This document shows positions 33,787 through 43,880 of a DNA stretch of 64,000 nt, piece by piece. The translations under genes were made by a program, and so were the position numbers. Source of the DNA: Actinoplanes sp. KI2 (GTDB taxonomy: Bacteria; Actinomycetota; Actinomycetes; Mycobacteriales; Micromonosporaceae); assembly GCF_025630775.1 (NCBI RefSeq), contig NZ_JAOSZE010000047.1, forward strand, positions 1 to 64,000, read 5' to 3'. The notes under the pieces are model-generated. The model made no database searches. It worked only from the letters and a program-made list of their open reading frames with translations, and was not told where the DNA came from. Each line of letters starts with the position of its first letter. Positions within the stretch are counted from its first letter, which is position 1.

Positions 33787-33885
33787 GGCCGGAGCAGGCG
33801 CGGCATGTCGGCGGACGACGACGTGGCGTACCGACTACCGTCCGCTGTGGATCTGGTTCGGCTTCGACATCTCGAGGGGTGCTCC

Positions 33886-35043
33886 ATGCAGCCAGGAGGC
33901 GACACCGGGCACGAACGACCCATGACGATCGACGCACCGGCGTTGCAGGCCCTGTTCGACGCGCTGCACTCCCGCGGGTACACGGTGGTCGGCCCGACGG
34001 TCCGCGACGGGGCGATCGTGCTCGACGAGCTGACCTCCGCCACGCAGCTGCCGTACGGATGGGGCGTCGACACCGAGGCGGGCCGCTACCGGCTGCGCCC
34101 CCGCGGCGACACCGCCGCGTTCGCCAACTCGGCCGGACCGCAGTCCTGGAAGCAGGTCCTGCATCCGGCACGTGCCCGGATGTGGTCGGCCGACCGCTCC
34201 ACGGGGGCGGTGGTCACCGAGCCGCCGGAGCCACACCGGTACGCGCTGCTCGGGGTGCGCCCCTGCGACCTGGCCGCCATCCGCGTGCTGGACCGGGTGC
34301 TCGCCGGTGGCCGGCACCCCGACCCGATCTACACGGGCCGCCGCGACGGCAACCTGATCATCGCGGTGGAGTGCACCGAGCCGGGCGCCACCTGCTTCTG
34401 CACGTCCATGGGTACCGGCCCGCACGCCGACTCGGGTTTCGATCTGGCGCTGACCGAGATGGTGGACGACAGCGGGCACCGGTTCCTGGTGCGGGCCGCC
34501 ACCCCCGCGGGCGCCGACGTGCTCGCCGCCGTGCCCCATCAACCCGCCGAGGAGGCGGCCGTGCGGCAGGCCGGGGACGCGGTCGCGCAGGCCGCCACCC
34601 GGATGGGCCGCCGGCTGCGTACCGAGGGCCTGCCCGAGATGCTGGCCGCGAGCCGGCAGTCGCCGCACTGGGACGACGTCGCCTCGCGGTGCCTGACCTG
34701 CGGCAACTGCACCATGGTCTGCCCGACCTGCTTCTGCACCACCACCGAGGACGTCACCGATCTGACCGGCGAGCACGCGGAGCGGTGGCGTCGCTGGGAC
34801 TCCTGCTACGACCTCGACTTCTCCTACCTGCACGGCGGCAGCGTGCGCACCAGCGGCGAGTCCCGCTACCGGCAGTGGATCAGCCACAAGCTGGGCACCT
34901 GGCACGAGCAGTTCGGCTCCTCGGGATGTGTCGGCTGCGGCCGGTGCATCGCCTGGTGCCCGACCGGTATCGACATCACCGAGGAGGCCGCCGCCCTGTT
35001 CTCGTTGCAGGAGGCCGCCGAACGGGAGGACCCGACATCATGA
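33886..35043 (+). CDS. hydB: Group 3b-like [NiFe] hydrogenase iron-sulfur subunit (HydB/HyhB type)
   Basis: This is a 385-aa protein. The N-terminal domain contains GVRPCDLAAIRVLD and ECTEPGATCFCTSMGTGP, typical of the HydB/AsrA family. The C-terminal part has two 4Fe-4S motifs, CLTCGNCTMVCPTCFC and CVGCGRCIAWCPTGID. It wires electrons between the flavin subunit and the small subunit in bidirectional NAD(P)-linked hydrogenases, also called sulfhydrogenases. The ATG at 33886 is chosen because GAGGGG lies 6 bp upstream; a later Met at residue 13 starts the conserved domain. ATGA overlaps the next gene. Confidence 0.92.
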   Translation: MQPGGDTGHERPMTIDAPALQALFDALHSRGYTVVGPTVRDGAIVLDELTSATQLPYGWGVDTEAGRYRLRPRGDTAAFANSAGPQSWKQVLHPARARMWSADRSTGAVVTEPPEPHRYALLGVRPCDLAAIRVLDRVLAGGRHPDPIYTGRRDGNLIIAVECTEPGATCFCTSMGTGPHADSGFDLALTEMVDDSGHRFLVRAATPAGADVLAAVPHQPAEEAAVRQAGDAVAQAATRMGRRLRTEGLPEMLAASRQSPHWDDVASRCLTCGNCTMVCPTCFCTTTEDVTDLTGEHAERWRRWDSCYDLDFSYLHGGSVRTSGESRYRQWISHKLGTWHEQFGSSGCVGCGRCIAWCPTGIDITEEAAALFSLQEAAEREDPTS

Positions 35044-35528
35044 CCGACGAGCTGATCGCCATCAACCCCGTCTTCGCCCAGCTCAGCGCCGCGCACCGGG
35101 CGCTGCTGGCGGACGGTGGCATACCGGTGTCCTTCCGGGCCGGGGAGCGGCTTTTCGCCGAAGGCGGCCCCGCCGACAAGTTCTGGCTCATCGACTCCGG
35201 CAGCGTGGCCCTCGACATGCAGGTGCCCGGCCGGGGGGAGCAGGTCATCGAGACCCTGGTCGGCCGCACGGTGCTGGGCTGGTCGTGGCTGCACCCGCCG
35301 TACCGCTGGCACTTCGGCGCGGTGGCCCGCGAGCAGACCACCGCGGTCGCGTTCGACGCCGTCTCCGTCGGTCAGCGGTGCGCGGACGACCCCGCGTTCG
35401 GGTACGCGATCATGTGCTGCTTCACGCCGATCATCATCGAGCGGCTGATGGCGACCCGGCTGCGGGTGCTTGACCTCTACGCCGCCCCGGCGCAGGCGGG
35501 CCGGCCCGCGACCGAGGTGCCGTCGTGA
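35040..35528 (+). CDS. Cyclic-nucleotide-binding-fold protein without DNA-binding domain
   Basis: This is a 162-aa protein that is one Crp-type beta-barrel plus helix: [48 protein letters not shown]. The usual phosphate-binding cassette (RxA type) is not evident, and no helix-turn-helix follows. It is inserted between hydB and hydG with 4-bp overlaps on both sides, so it is part of the hydrogenase operon and may sense a ligand or redox state for the complex. It is clearly paralogous to the protein at 63185, sharing the VxGWSWLxPPxR segment. Confidence 0.85.
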   Translation: MTDELIAINPVFAQLSAAHRALLADGGIPVSFRAGERLFAEGGPADKFWLIDSGSVALDMQVPGRGEQVIETLVGRTVLGWSWLHPPYRWHFGAVAREQTTAVAFDAVSVGQRCADDPAFGYAIMCCFTPIIIERLMATRLRVLDLYAAPAQAGRPATEVPS

Positions 35529-36367
35529 CCGCCCCGGCCGCCGCGGAGACTGCCACCTCGGCGCCGTACCCGTACCGGGTGGTGTCGCGGCGGGTGGACA
35601 CCTACGACACCGTGACGCTGGAGTTGCGGAACGACGCCGGTCCGCTGCCGCCGTTCGCCGCCGGGCAGTTCGCGATGCTGACCGCGTACGGGATCGGCGA
35701 GGTGCCGATCTCGTTGAGCGGCGGCGGGGAGGACGGCGACTGCCTGGTGCACACCATCCGCTCGGTCGGCGCGGTCACCCGGGCGCTGACCGGCACGGCG
35801 CCGGGTGGCACGGTCGGTGTCCGCGGGCCGTTCGGCACCGCCTGGGACCTGCCGGACGCGGACGGCGGCGACGTGGTGATCGTCGCCGGCGGGATCGGGC
35901 TCGCCCCGCTGCGCCCGGTGGTGCGGGCCGCGCTCGCCGAGCGGTCCCGGTACGGGCGGGTGAGCCTGCTGATCGGCGCCCGCACGGCCGCCGATCTGCT
36001 CTACGAGGCGGAGCTGCGCGAGTGGGCCGACGCCGGCATCGACGTCGCGGTCACCGTCGACCGGCCCGACGGCGGGTGGGGCGGGAACGTCGGCGTGGTC
36101 ACGTCGCTGCTGCCGGGTGCCGAGTTCGACCCGGCGCGTACCGTCGCGTTCCTCTGCGGCCCCGAGGTGATGATGCGGTTCACCGCGCAGGGGCTGCTCG
36201 CCCGCGGAGTCCCGGCCGGCCGGATCAAGGTATCGCTGGAACGCTCCATGCGCTGCGGGGCGGCCTGGTGCGGGCACTGCCAGCTGGGGCCGCTGCTGGT
36301 GTGCCGGGACGGACCGGTGGTCGGCTGGGACGTGGCCGAACCGCTGCTGAGCGTACGGGAGCTGTGA
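35525..36367 (+). CDS. hydG: Group 3b-like hydrogenase FAD/NAD(P)-binding subunit
   Basis: This is a 280-aa ferredoxin-reductase-type protein. It shows [16 protein letters not shown] and EVPISLSGG (FAD), then [18 protein letters not shown] (NAD(P)) and [13 protein letters not shown]. The C-terminal iron-sulfur motif is [19 protein letters not shown] followed by LLVCRDGP, giving the [2Fe-2S] ligands usual for HydG/PyrK-like subunits. It exchanges electrons with NAD(P)(H). The GTG start overlaps the preceding stop. Confidence 0.93.
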   Translation: MTAPAAAETATSAPYPYRVVSRRVDTYDTVTLELRNDAGPLPPFAAGQFAMLTAYGIGEVPISLSGGGEDGDCLVHTIRSVGAVTRALTGTAPGGTVGVRGPFGTAWDLPDADGGDVVIVAGGIGLAPLRPVVRAALAERSRYGRVSLLIGARTAADLLYEAELREWADAGIDVAVTVDRPDGGWGGNVGVVTSLLPGAEFDPARTVAFLCGPEVMMRFTAQGLLARGVPAGRIKVSLERSMRCGAAWCGHCQLGPLLVCRDGPVVGWDVAEPLLSVREL

Positions 36368-37248
36368 TGGACGACGCCGACCGCGACGGCCGCCCGACCC
36401 TGGCGGTGTGGAAGTTCGCCTCCTGCGACGGCTGCCAGCTCACCCTGCTCGACTGTGAGGACGAACTGCTCACCGTGGCGGGCCGGGTGCGGATCGCGCA
36501 CTTCCTGGAGGCCAGCCGCGCCGTGCTCCCGGGCCCGTACGACGTGTCCCTGGTCGAAGGCTCGATCACCACGCCGGAGGACGCGGAGCGCATCCGGCGG
36601 GTCCGGGAGCTCTCCCGGACGCTGGTGACCATCGGTGCGTGCGCCACCGCGGGCGGGGTGCAGGCGCTGCGCAACTTCGCCGACGTCGACGAGTTCCGTT
36701 CGGTGGTCTACGCCCAGCCGCAGTATCTGTCCACATTGGCCACCTCCACGCCGATCGCCGCGCACGTCGACGTCGACTACGAGCTGCACGGCTGCCCGAT
36801 CGACCGCCGGCAGCTGCTGGAGGTCATCGGCGCGCTGCTGGTCGGGCGCAAGCCGAACATTCCGGCGCACAGCGTCTGCTTCGAATGCAAGCAGCGCCAC
36901 ACGGTCTGTGTCGTGGTGGCGCACGGGACGCCCTGCCTCGGGCCGGTCACCCATGCGGGCTGCGGTGCGCTGTGCCCAGCGCATCAGCGCGGTTGCTACG
37001 GCTGTTTCGGTCCGATGGAGTCGCCCAACGCCGCCGCCGAGGCCGGGCTGCTGCGGGCCACCGGCATGTCCGAGGCGGACATCGTCCGGGCGTACCGCAC
37101 CTTCAACGCGGCCGCGCCGGCGTTCGTCGAGCTGTCCCGGGTGACCGTCGGCCCGCCGCCGGCCGCGGGGCCTTCAGATGTGGTGTCCCGCCGGCCCGTC
37201 GGCCCGCCGGCCGCCGGGCCCGGGGACGTGGAAACGGAGCGGGGATGA
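36367..37248 (+). CDS. hydD: Group 3b-like [NiFe] hydrogenase small subunit
   Basis: This is a 293-aa protein. It has [14 protein letters not shown] and the [10 protein letters not shown] and [11 protein letters not shown] segments that bind the proximal 4Fe-4S cluster. A Cys-rich C-terminal part (about residues 165-220: [36 protein letters not shown]) can hold two more clusters. The final 25 residues are a Pro/Ala/Gly tail with a repeated VGPPAAGP-like phrase. There is no Tat signal, so it is cytoplasmic, as expected for group 3. It shares one base with the hydG stop and 4 bp with hydA. Confidence 0.94.
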   Translation: MDDADRDGRPTLAVWKFASCDGCQLTLLDCEDELLTVAGRVRIAHFLEASRAVLPGPYDVSLVEGSITTPEDAERIRRVRELSRTLVTIGACATAGGVQALRNFADVDEFRSVVYAQPQYLSTLATSTPIAAHVDVDYELHGCPIDRRQLLEVIGALLVGRKPNIPAHSVCFECKQRHTVCVVVAHGTPCLGPVTHAGCGALCPAHQRGCYGCFGPMESPNAAAEAGLLRATGMSEADIVRAYRTFNAAAPAFVELSRVTVGPPPAAGPSDVVSRRPVGPPAAGPGDVETERG

Positions 37249-38543
37249 GTCACCGGTCGGATCGGACCCTCGACGTGCGGGCGCTGGCCCGGGTCGAGGG
37301 CGAGGGCGCCATGCACGTACGGGTCCGCGGCGACGCCGTCGAGGACGTACGGCTGGAAATCTATGAACCGCCGCGCTTCTTCGAGGCGTTCCTGCGCGGA
37401 CGCCGGCACACCGAACCACCGGACATCACCGCCCGGATCTGCGGCATCTGCCCGGTGGCGTACCAGATGAGTGCGTGCGCGGCCATCGAGGACGCCTGCG
37501 GGGTCAGCGTGCCGGAACCGATCGCGAACCTGCGGCGGCTGCTCTACTGCGGGGAGTGGATCGAGAGCCACACCCTGCACATCTACCTGCTGCATGCGCC
37601 CGACTTCCTCGGCTACCCGAGCGCGCTGGAACTCGCCAAGGACCGGCGCGACCTCGTCGAGCGGGGCCTGGCGCTGAAGAAGGCGGGCAACGCGATCGTC
37701 GAGCTGCTCGGCGGCCGGGCCATCCACCCGATCAACGTGCGGGTCGGCGGGTTCTACCGCGCGCCCGCGCCCAGCGAGATGGCCGAGCTGGCCCTCACCC
37801 TGCGAGTCGCGCTCGACCAGGCCCTGGACACCGTGCGCTGGGCGGCCGGGTTCGACTTCCCCGACTTCCACCACGACCACGAGATGCTCGCGCTGACCAC
37901 GCCCGGCCGGTACGCCATCGAGAGCGGCACGGTGACCACCACCGGCGGGCTGACCTTCGGGCCGCAGGAGTTCGAGCAGCACGTCATCGAGGAGCAGGTG
38001 CCGCATTCCACCGCGCTGCACGCCCGCCTGGCCGGCCGTGGCCGTTACCTGGTCGGCCCGGCAGCCCGGTACACCCTCAACCGGCAGTGGCTGACCCCGC
38101 TGGCCCTCCAGGCCGCCGACGCGGCCGGGCTGGGCGCCGAATGCCGCAACCCGTACCGCAGCATTCTGGTCCGCGCGGTCGAGGTGGTGTACGCGGTGGA
38201 GGAGGCGCTGCGGCTGATCTACGCCTACGAGCCGCCCACCCGGCCCTACGTCGACGTGCCACCCCGGGCCGGGGTCGGCTTCGGTGCGACCGAGGCGCCC
38301 CGCGGGATCCTGTTCCACCGCTACGGCCTGGACGCCGAGGGTCTGCTCACGACGGCCCGCATCGTGCCGCCCACCTCGCAGAACCAGGCCAGCATCGAGG
38401 ACGACCTGCGCCGGTTCGTCAGCGCCCGGCTGGACCTCGACGACGAGCGGCTCACCGCGGAATGCGAGCAGGCGATCCGCAACTACGACCCGTGCATCTC
38501 CTGCTCCACCCATTTCCTCGACCTGACCGTCGACCGGGGATGA
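37245..38543 (+). CDS. hydA: Group 3b-like [NiFe] hydrogenase large (catalytic) subunit
   Basis: This is a 432-aa protein with both nickel-binding signatures. L1 is [15 protein letters not shown] near residue 65, and L2 is [18 protein letters not shown] at the C-terminus; the residues after the His would be removed by the maturation protease. [12 protein letters not shown] at the N-terminus and [15 protein letters not shown] are also diagnostic. The L1 form with PVAYQM is typical of group 3b. It catalyses reversible H2 oxidation with NAD(P), and members can reduce sulfur or polysulfide. ATGA overlaps link it to hydD and the protease. Confidence 0.95.
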   Translation: MSHRSDRTLDVRALARVEGEGAMHVRVRGDAVEDVRLEIYEPPRFFEAFLRGRRHTEPPDITARICGICPVAYQMSACAAIEDACGVSVPEPIANLRRLLYCGEWIESHTLHIYLLHAPDFLGYPSALELAKDRRDLVERGLALKKAGNAIVELLGGRAIHPINVRVGGFYRAPAPSEMAELALTLRVALDQALDTVRWAAGFDFPDFHHDHEMLALTTPGRYAIESGTVTTTGGLTFGPQEFEQHVIEEQVPHSTALHARLAGRGRYLVGPAARYTLNRQWLTPLALQAADAAGLGAECRNPYRSILVRAVEVVYAVEEALRLIYAYEPPTRPYVDVPPRAGVGFGATEAPRGILFHRYGLDAEGLLTTARIVPPTSQNQASIEDDLRRFVSARLDLDDERLTAECEQAIRNYDPCISCSTHFLDLTVDRG

Positions 38544-39019
38544 CCCGCGTGGACGGACAGCGCTGCGTGGTGATCGGGGTCGGCAACGAGTACCGCCGGG
38601 ACGACGGGTTCGGCCCGGCGGTGGTGGCGAGGCTGGCCGAGTTGCGGGCGGCCGATCCCCGGCTGGCCTCGGTGGAGCTGCGCGCCAGCGACGGGGAACC
38701 GACCCGCCTGCTCGACCTGTGGACCGGCACCGACCTCGCCGTGGTCGTCGACGCGGTCCGGGACGGCGCCGACCACGGCGGCCACCGGTACGAGCTGGTT
38801 CTGGACGAGCTCGCCGAGCTCGCCGACGGCGTCACGAGCTCGCACGGGGTCAGCCTGGGCAGCACGGTCGAGCTGGGCCGGGCGCTCGGGAGGTTGCCGC
38901 GGCGGCTGGTGGTGCTGGCGGTGGGGGCTGCCGAGTTCGGCTTCGGCGCCGGGCTCAGCCCGGAGGTGGCCGAGGCGGTGGACCCCGTCGTCGCCCGGGT
39001 CCGCGAGCTGGTGGGCTGA
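38540..39019 (+). CDS. [NiFe] hydrogenase maturation protease (HyaD/HycI family)
   Basis: This is a 159-aa M52-type endopeptidase. VIGVGNEYRRDDGFGPAVVA holds the N-terminal Asp/Glu region, VVVDAVRDG the second acidic metal ligand and SSHGVSLGS the His. It cleaves the C-terminal peptide from the large subunit after nickel insertion, fitting its place directly after hydA with an ATGA overlap. Confidence 0.93.
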   Translation: MTRVDGQRCVVIGVGNEYRRDDGFGPAVVARLAELRAADPRLASVELRASDGEPTRLLDLWTGTDLAVVVDAVRDGADHGGHRYELVLDELAELADGVTSSHGVSLGSTVELGRALGRLPRRLVVLAVGAAEFGFGAGLSPEVAEAVDPVVARVRELVG

Positions 39020-39022
39020 GGC

Positions 39023-41335
39023 ATGACCGTGACCCCCGCGCCCGCGCGCGAGGCCTGGTCCATCCGGGTCGAGGGCACCGTCCAGGGGGTCGGTTTCCGG
39101 CCGTTCGTGCACCGGCTGGCCACCGGGCTGAGGCTCGACGGCGTCGTCCGCAATGTCGACGGCGATGTGCTGATCGAGGTCGCCGGGCCGGCCGCCGCCC
39201 TGGCCGCGCTGGCCCGCGCGTTGCGGGAGCAGCCGCCGCCCAACGCGGTCGTGACGCGGGTGAGTGTGACGCCGGGCGGCGGGGAGTCGGCCGCGATCGG
39301 GGTCGGGACCGGCTTCACGGTGGCCGTGAGCGGCTGGGTGCCGGGCGTGCGGGCGGGCTTCGCCGGTCTGCCCGTCGACCTCGCCACCTGCGACGACTGC
39401 CTGCGCGAGCTGTTCGACCCGGCCGACCGGCGTTACCGGTACCCGTTCGTGAACTGCACCGCCTGCGGGCCCCGGGCCACGATCGTCGACGGGCTGCCCT
39501 ACGACCGGGTGCGGACGGCGATGGCCGGCTTCCCGCTGTGTGCGGACTGCGCCGCCGAGTACCAGGATCCGGGCGACCGCCGATTCCATGCCGAGCCGGT
39601 CGCCTGCCCGGCCTGCGGGCCGAGCCTGTCGTGGCAGCCGGCGGGCGCCACCGGAGAGGGTGCGCTGTCCGCCGCGGTGGCCGCGATCGCCGCCGGGCAG
39701 ATCGTCGCCGTCAAAGGGCTGGGCGGATACCAGCTGGTCTGCGACGCCACCGACGCCGCCGCGGTCGATCGGCTGCGTGCCCGTAAGCGGCGGCCCCGCA
39801 AGCCGTTCGCCGTCATGGTGGCCGACGTCGCCGCGGCCCGCGCGCTGAGCCGGCTCACCCCCGCCGAGCTGCGGTTGCTCACCGAGCCGGCCCGCCCGAT
39901 CGTGCTGCTGACCGCCCGGCCTGGCATGCCGTTGGCCCCCGGCGTCCATCCCGGCACCGACCAGGTCGGACTGTTCCTGCCGTACACCCCGCTGCATCAC
40001 CTGCTGCTGCGCGCGCTGGCCCGGCCGCTCGTGGTGACCAGCGGGAACCTCAGCGACGAGCCGATCGCCATCGACGACGGCGACGCGCTGATCCGGCTGG
40101 CGCCGGTGGCCGACGGGTTCCTGCTGCACGACCGGCCGATCCGGGCCCGCTACGACGACTCCGTGGCCCGGGTGATCGGCGAGCGGCGCGTCACCGTGCG
40201 CCGGGCCCGCGGTTACGCGCCCGGCCCGCTGCCGTTGCCGGTGCCGGCCGCCCGGCCCGTGCTGGCGGTCGGCGCCCAGCTCAAGCACACGTTCACGCTG
40301 GCCCGCGGCGATCGGGCGCTGGTCGGCCCGCACGGCGGCAGTCTCGACGACGCCGACGCGCTGGCCGCGTTCCACGGCACCCTCGGCCAGCTGTCCCGGC
40401 TGCACCGGTTCACGCCCGAGGTGCTCGCCCACGACCTGCACCCGGGCTACCTGTCCACCCGGTACGCGGCGGAACAGCCGGCCGGGCTGCGCCGGGTGCC
40501 GGTCCAGCACCACCACGCGCACGTGGTGTCGTGCGCCGCCGAGAACGGCATCCGGGGTCCGTTCCTGGGCGTCGCCTACGACGGGCTCGGCCTCGGCGCG
40601 GACGGCACGCTGTGGGGCGGTGAGCTGCTGCTGGCCTCGTACACCGGATTCCGCCGGCTGGGCCGGTTCGGCACCGCACCGCTGCCCGGTGGGGAGGCGG
40701 CCGTGCGCCACCCGGCCCGGATGGCCCTGGGCTACCTGCTGGGTGGCGAGTTCCCGGTGCCGGCCGGCTCTTTCGACCGGCTCGCGGCCGCGGAACGCGA
40801 CATCATCGCGCGGATGATTGCCCGCGGCGTCAACAGCCCGCGGGCCTCCAGCGCGGGCCGCTTGTTCGACGCCGTGTCCAGCCTGCTCGGGCTCTGCGAC
40901 GAGGCCAGCTACGAGGGCGAGGCCGCCGTCCTGCTGGAGGCCGTCGCGGCCGCCGTTCCCCGTGCCGAGGCGCTGCCGTGGCGGTTGACCGAGGTCGAGG
41001 GCCTGTGGGTGTACGACTGGAGCGGCACCCTCACCGCGGTCCTGGACCGGACCCGCGCCGGTGTGCCCGCGGGCGAGCTGGCGGCCGCGTTCCACACCAC
41101 GATCGTCGAGGTGACCGTGGCACTGTGCGCCCGCGCGGCCGAACGCACCGGGGTTACCGTGGTGTGCCTGTCCGGTGGGTGCCTGCAGAACCGCATCCTG
41201 GCGTCCCGGCTCCGGACCGAGCTCGACGCGGCCGGTCTGACCGGCCACCTCAACCGCGACGTGCCCGCCAACGACGGCGGGATCAGCTACGGCCAGGCCG
41301 TGGTGGCGGCCGCGATCTGCGACGAAGGGGGCTGA
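39023..41335 (+). CDS. hypF: Carbamoyltransferase HypF
   Basis: This is a 770-aa protein with the full HypF order. Acylphosphatase domain: [18 protein letters not shown]. Two zinc-finger-like segments: [11 protein letters not shown] with NCTACGP, and CADCAAEY with CPACGP. YrdC-like domain: [14 protein letters not shown] and KPFAVMV. C-terminal Kae1-like domain: [11 protein letters not shown] and [12 protein letters not shown]. It makes the carbamoyl-adenylate and transfers it to HypE for the CN ligands of the NiFe centre. It starts 4 bp after the protease gene. Confidence 0.96.
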   Translation: MTVTPAPAREAWSIRVEGTVQGVGFRPFVHRLATGLRLDGVVRNVDGDVLIEVAGPAAALAALARALREQPPPNAVVTRVSVTPGGGESAAIGVGTGFTVAVSGWVPGVRAGFAGLPVDLATCDDCLRELFDPADRRYRYPFVNCTACGPRATIVDGLPYDRVRTAMAGFPLCADCAAEYQDPGDRRFHAEPVACPACGPSLSWQPAGATGEGALSAAVAAIAAGQIVAVKGLGGYQLVCDATDAAAVDRLRARKRRPRKPFAVMVADVAAARALSRLTPAELRLLTEPARPIVLLTARPGMPLAPGVHPGTDQVGLFLPYTPLHHLLLRALARPLVVTSGNLSDEPIAIDDGDALIRLAPVADGFLLHDRPIRARYDDSVARVIGERRVTVRRARGYAPGPLPLPVPAARPVLAVGAQLKHTFTLARGDRALVGPHGGSLDDADALAAFHGTLGQLSRLHRFTPEVLAHDLHPGYLSTRYAAEQPAGLRRVPVQHHHAHVVSCAAENGIRGPFLGVAYDGLGLGADGTLWGGELLLASYTGFRRLGRFGTAPLPGGEAAVRHPARMALGYLLGGEFPVPAGSFDRLAAAERDIIARMIARGVNSPRASSAGRLFDAVSSLLGLCDEASYEGEAAVLLEAVAAAVPRAEALPWRLTEVEGLWVYDWSGTLTAVLDRTRAGVPAGELAAAFHTTIVEVTVALCARAAERTGVTVVCLSGGCLQNRILASRLRTELDAAGLTGHLNRDVPANDGGISYGQAVVAAAICDEGG

Positions 41336-41340
41336 TCGGC

Positions 41341-41616
41341 ATGTGCCTCGGCATCCCCGGCCGGGTCACCGAGGTGACCGACCGGGACGGGCTGCTCATG
41401 GGTGTCGTCGACTTCGACGGCATCCGCAAGGACGTGTGCCTGTCCTACGTCCCGGACGTCGGCGTCGGCGACTACGTGATCGTCCACGTCGGCTTCGCGA
41501 TCACCGAGGTGGACCGGCAGGAGGCCGAACGCACCCTCGGCGTGCTGCGGGCGATGGGCGACGCGGTACGCGAGGAGCTGGGCGAACCGCTGCCCGCGAA
41601 GGACGGCTCGGCATGA
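41341..41616 (+). CDS. hypC: Hydrogenase assembly chaperone HypC
   Basis: This is a 91-aa protein starting MCLGIPGRV, where Cys2 binds the Fe(CN)2CO precursor, followed by [15 protein letters not shown]. It shuttles the iron moiety between HypD and the large subunit. It overlaps hypD by 4 bp. Confidence 0.95.
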   Translation: MCLGIPGRVTEVTDRDGLLMGVVDFDGIRKDVCLSYVPDVGVGDYVIVHVGFAITEVDRQEAERTLGVLRAMGDAVREELGEPLPAKDGSA

Positions 41617-42734
41617 GGTACCTGGACGAGTACCGCGACCCCGAGCTCGCCCGGCTGCTGCTCGACGAGCTGCATCGCACCGCGACCCGGCCGTGGACGC
41701 TCATGGAGGTCTGCGGCGGCCAGACCCACACCATCGTGCGGCAGGGCATCGACGAGGTGCTGCCGGCCGGCATCCGTATGATCCACGGCCCGGGCTGCCC
41801 GGTGTGCGTGACCCCGCTGGAGACCCTGGACCGGGCGATGGCCATCGCGGCGCGACCCGAGGTCACCTTCACCAGCTTCGGCGACATGCTCCGGGTGCCC
41901 GGCTCGCACACCGACCTGCTGGCGCTCAAGGCGCGCGGCGCCGACGTACGGGTGGTCTACTCCCCGATGGACGCGGTGGCCCTGGCACAGCAGCGACCGG
42001 ACCGCGAGGTGGTGTTCCTGGCGGTGGGCTTCGAGACCACCGCGCCGGCCAACGCGATGGCCGTGCTGCACGCGGCGGCCCTCGGCCTGCCCAACTTCAG
42101 CATGCTGGTCAGCCACGTGCTCGTGCCGCCCGCGATGACCGCCATCCTGGAGGCGGCCGGCTGCGAGGTGCAGGGCTTCCTCGCCGCCGGGCACGTCTGC
42201 ACGGTGATGGGCTGGACGGAGTACGAGCCGCTCGCCGAGAAGTTCCGGGTGCCGATCGTGGTGACCGGCTTCGAACCGTTGGACCTGCTGGAGGGGATCC
42301 TGATGGCGGTACGGCAGCTGGAGCAGGGCCGGTTCGAGGTGGAGAACCAGTACGCCCGCGCGGTGCGCCGCACCGGCAACGGCCCGGCCCAGGAGGCGGT
42401 GCGCCGGGTGTTCCAGGTCACCGACCGGGCCTGGCGCGGCATCGGCACGATCGACGCGAGCGGCCTGGAGCTGTCCGATGAGTACACCGCGTTCGACGCC
42501 GCCCGCCGATTCGACGTCGGGCGGCTGACCGCGATCGAGGACCCGGCCTGCATCGCCGGGCAGATCCTCACCGGCATGAAGGTGCCGACCGACTGCACGG
42601 CGTACGGCACCACGTGCACCCCCCGGTCGCCGCGGGGCGCGCCGATGGTGTCCAGCGAGGGCACCTGCGCGGCGTTCCACCGGGCCGGCCGCCGCCGGTC
42701 CGCCGACGCACCGGTTACCGGAGGTGCCCGATGA
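41613..42734 (+). CDS. hypD: Hydrogenase formation protein HypD
   Basis: This is a 373-aa protein. It contains [40 protein letters not shown] and the C-terminal cluster region [18 protein letters not shown]. HypD carries a 4Fe-4S cluster and is the scaffold on which the Fe(CN)2CO unit is built with HypC and HypE. ATGA overlaps join it to hypC and hypE. Confidence 0.96.
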   Translation: MRYLDEYRDPELARLLLDELHRTATRPWTLMEVCGGQTHTIVRQGIDEVLPAGIRMIHGPGCPVCVTPLETLDRAMAIAARPEVTFTSFGDMLRVPGSHTDLLALKARGADVRVVYSPMDAVALAQQRPDREVVFLAVGFETTAPANAMAVLHAAALGLPNFSMLVSHVLVPPAMTAILEAAGCEVQGFLAAGHVCTVMGWTEYEPLAEKFRVPIVVTGFEPLDLLEGILMAVRQLEQGRFEVENQYARAVRRTGNGPAQEAVRRVFQVTDRAWRGIGTIDASGLELSDEYTAFDAARRFDVGRLTAIEDPACIAGQILTGMKVPTDCTAYGTTCTPRSPRGAPMVSSEGTCAAFHRAGRRRSADAPVTGGAR

Positions 42735-43792
42735 CCACGGTGGATCCCCTCGCGGGCAGCTGCCCGGTACCGCTGGCCGAGACCGAACGGGTGCTGCTCG
42801 GCCACGGTTCCGGCGGACAGTTGTCGGCCGATCTGATCGCCGGCGTACTGGTCCCCGCGCTCGGCTCGGCGGCTCCGCCCGGGGCGCTGGAGGACGCCGC
42901 CGTGGTACCGGTCGACGGCGTCGACGTTGTCCTCAGCACCGACGCGTACGTGGTCAGCCCGCTGTTCTTCCCGGGCGGTGACATCGGCGCGCTCGCCGTG
43001 CACGGCACGGTGAACGATCTGGCCATGCGGGCCGCGGTGCCGGTGGCCCTCTCGGTGGCCTACGTCGTGGAGGAGGGATTCCCGCTGGCCGATCTGCGGC
43101 GGGTCGCCGCGTCGGTCGGCGAGGCCGCGCGAGCGGTGGGCGTGCCCGTGGTCACCGGCGACACCAAGGTCGTCGGCCGGGGCGCCGCCGACGGGCTGTT
43201 CGTCGTCACCACCGGCGTCGGACGCCGCCTCGCCGGTGCCGCGCCGTCGGCGACCGGTGCCGCGCCCGGCGACGCCGTGCTGTTGTCCGGCCCGATCGGC
43301 AGCCACGGCACGACGATCCTCTGCGCGCGGGAGGGCCTGGGCTTCGAGGCCGACATCCGCTCGGACACGCAGCCGCTGCACCGGCTGGTTCAAGCCATGG
43401 TCGATGCGGGTGGCGACGCCGTGCACGCGCTGCGCGACCCCACCCGCGGCGGCATCGCCTCGGCGCTCAACGAGATCGCGGCGTCCTCCGGAGTCGGCAT
43501 CGAGATCGACGAGCAGGCGCTGCCGGTACCGGCAGCGGTCCACGCGGCCTGCGAGATCCTGGGCCTCGACCCGGCGCAGGTGGCCAACGAAGGGTGCCTC
43601 GTCGCCTTCGTCGCGCCGCGCGAGGCCGACGCCGTGCTGGCCGCCATGCGCGCCCGGCCGGAGGGCCGGTCCGCGGTCCGCATCGGCACCGTGCACCGGG
43701 ACGAACCCGGCCGGGTCGTGGTGCGGACCGCCGTCGGATCGCGCCGAGTCCTCGACATGCTGGTCGGCGAGCAACTGCCCCGCATCTGCTGA
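42731..43792 (+). CDS. hypE: Hydrogenase maturation protein HypE
   Basis: This is a 353-aa PurM-like ATPase with [15 protein letters not shown] at the N-terminus, [18 protein letters not shown], and the C-terminal LPRIC, whose final Cys carries the thiocarbamate dehydrated to thiocyanate. It is the last gene of the hydrogenase operon. hypA and hypB, for nickel insertion, are absent from this window. Confidence 0.96.
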   Translation: MTTVDPLAGSCPVPLAETERVLLGHGSGGQLSADLIAGVLVPALGSAAPPGALEDAAVVPVDGVDVVLSTDAYVVSPLFFPGGDIGALAVHGTVNDLAMRAAVPVALSVAYVVEEGFPLADLRRVAASVGEAARAVGVPVVTGDTKVVGRGAADGLFVVTTGVGRRLAGAAPSATGAAPGDAVLLSGPIGSHGTTILCAREGLGFEADIRSDTQPLHRLVQAMVDAGGDAVHALRDPTRGGIASALNEIAASSGVGIEIDEQALPVPAAVHAACEILGLDPAQVANEGCLVAFVAPREADAVLAAMRARPEGRSAVRIGTVHRDEPGRVVVRTAVGSRRVLDMLVGEQLPRIC

Positions 43793-43803
43793 GCCCGGCC
43801 AGG

Positions 43804-43880
43804 TCAGCCGGCCAGGAAGCGACCCGGACCAGGTCAGCCGGCCGGGAAGACGATCCGGGCGAGCTCAGCCGGCCAGGAAG
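43804..43880. repeat. Three copies of a 16-bp unit at the 3' end of the usp gene
   Basis: TCAGCCGGCCAGGAAG occurs at 43804-43819 and 43865-43880, with a one-base variant at 43834-43849, spaced 30-31 bp. The last copy is the C-terminal coding end (FLAG-stop) of the minus-strand stress protein, so the gene's tail is echoed twice in the intergenic region. Confidence 0.8.

Noticed and set aside
35040-35528. Crp/Fnr-type transcription regulator
   Set aside because: Only the sensory beta-barrel is present; the protein ends without a helix-turn-helix.
43804-43880. Short regularly spaced repeats as a possible CRISPR array
   Set aside because: Only three 16-bp units are present, spacers are 14-15 bp, and the last copy is coding sequence. 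No cas genes are nearby.
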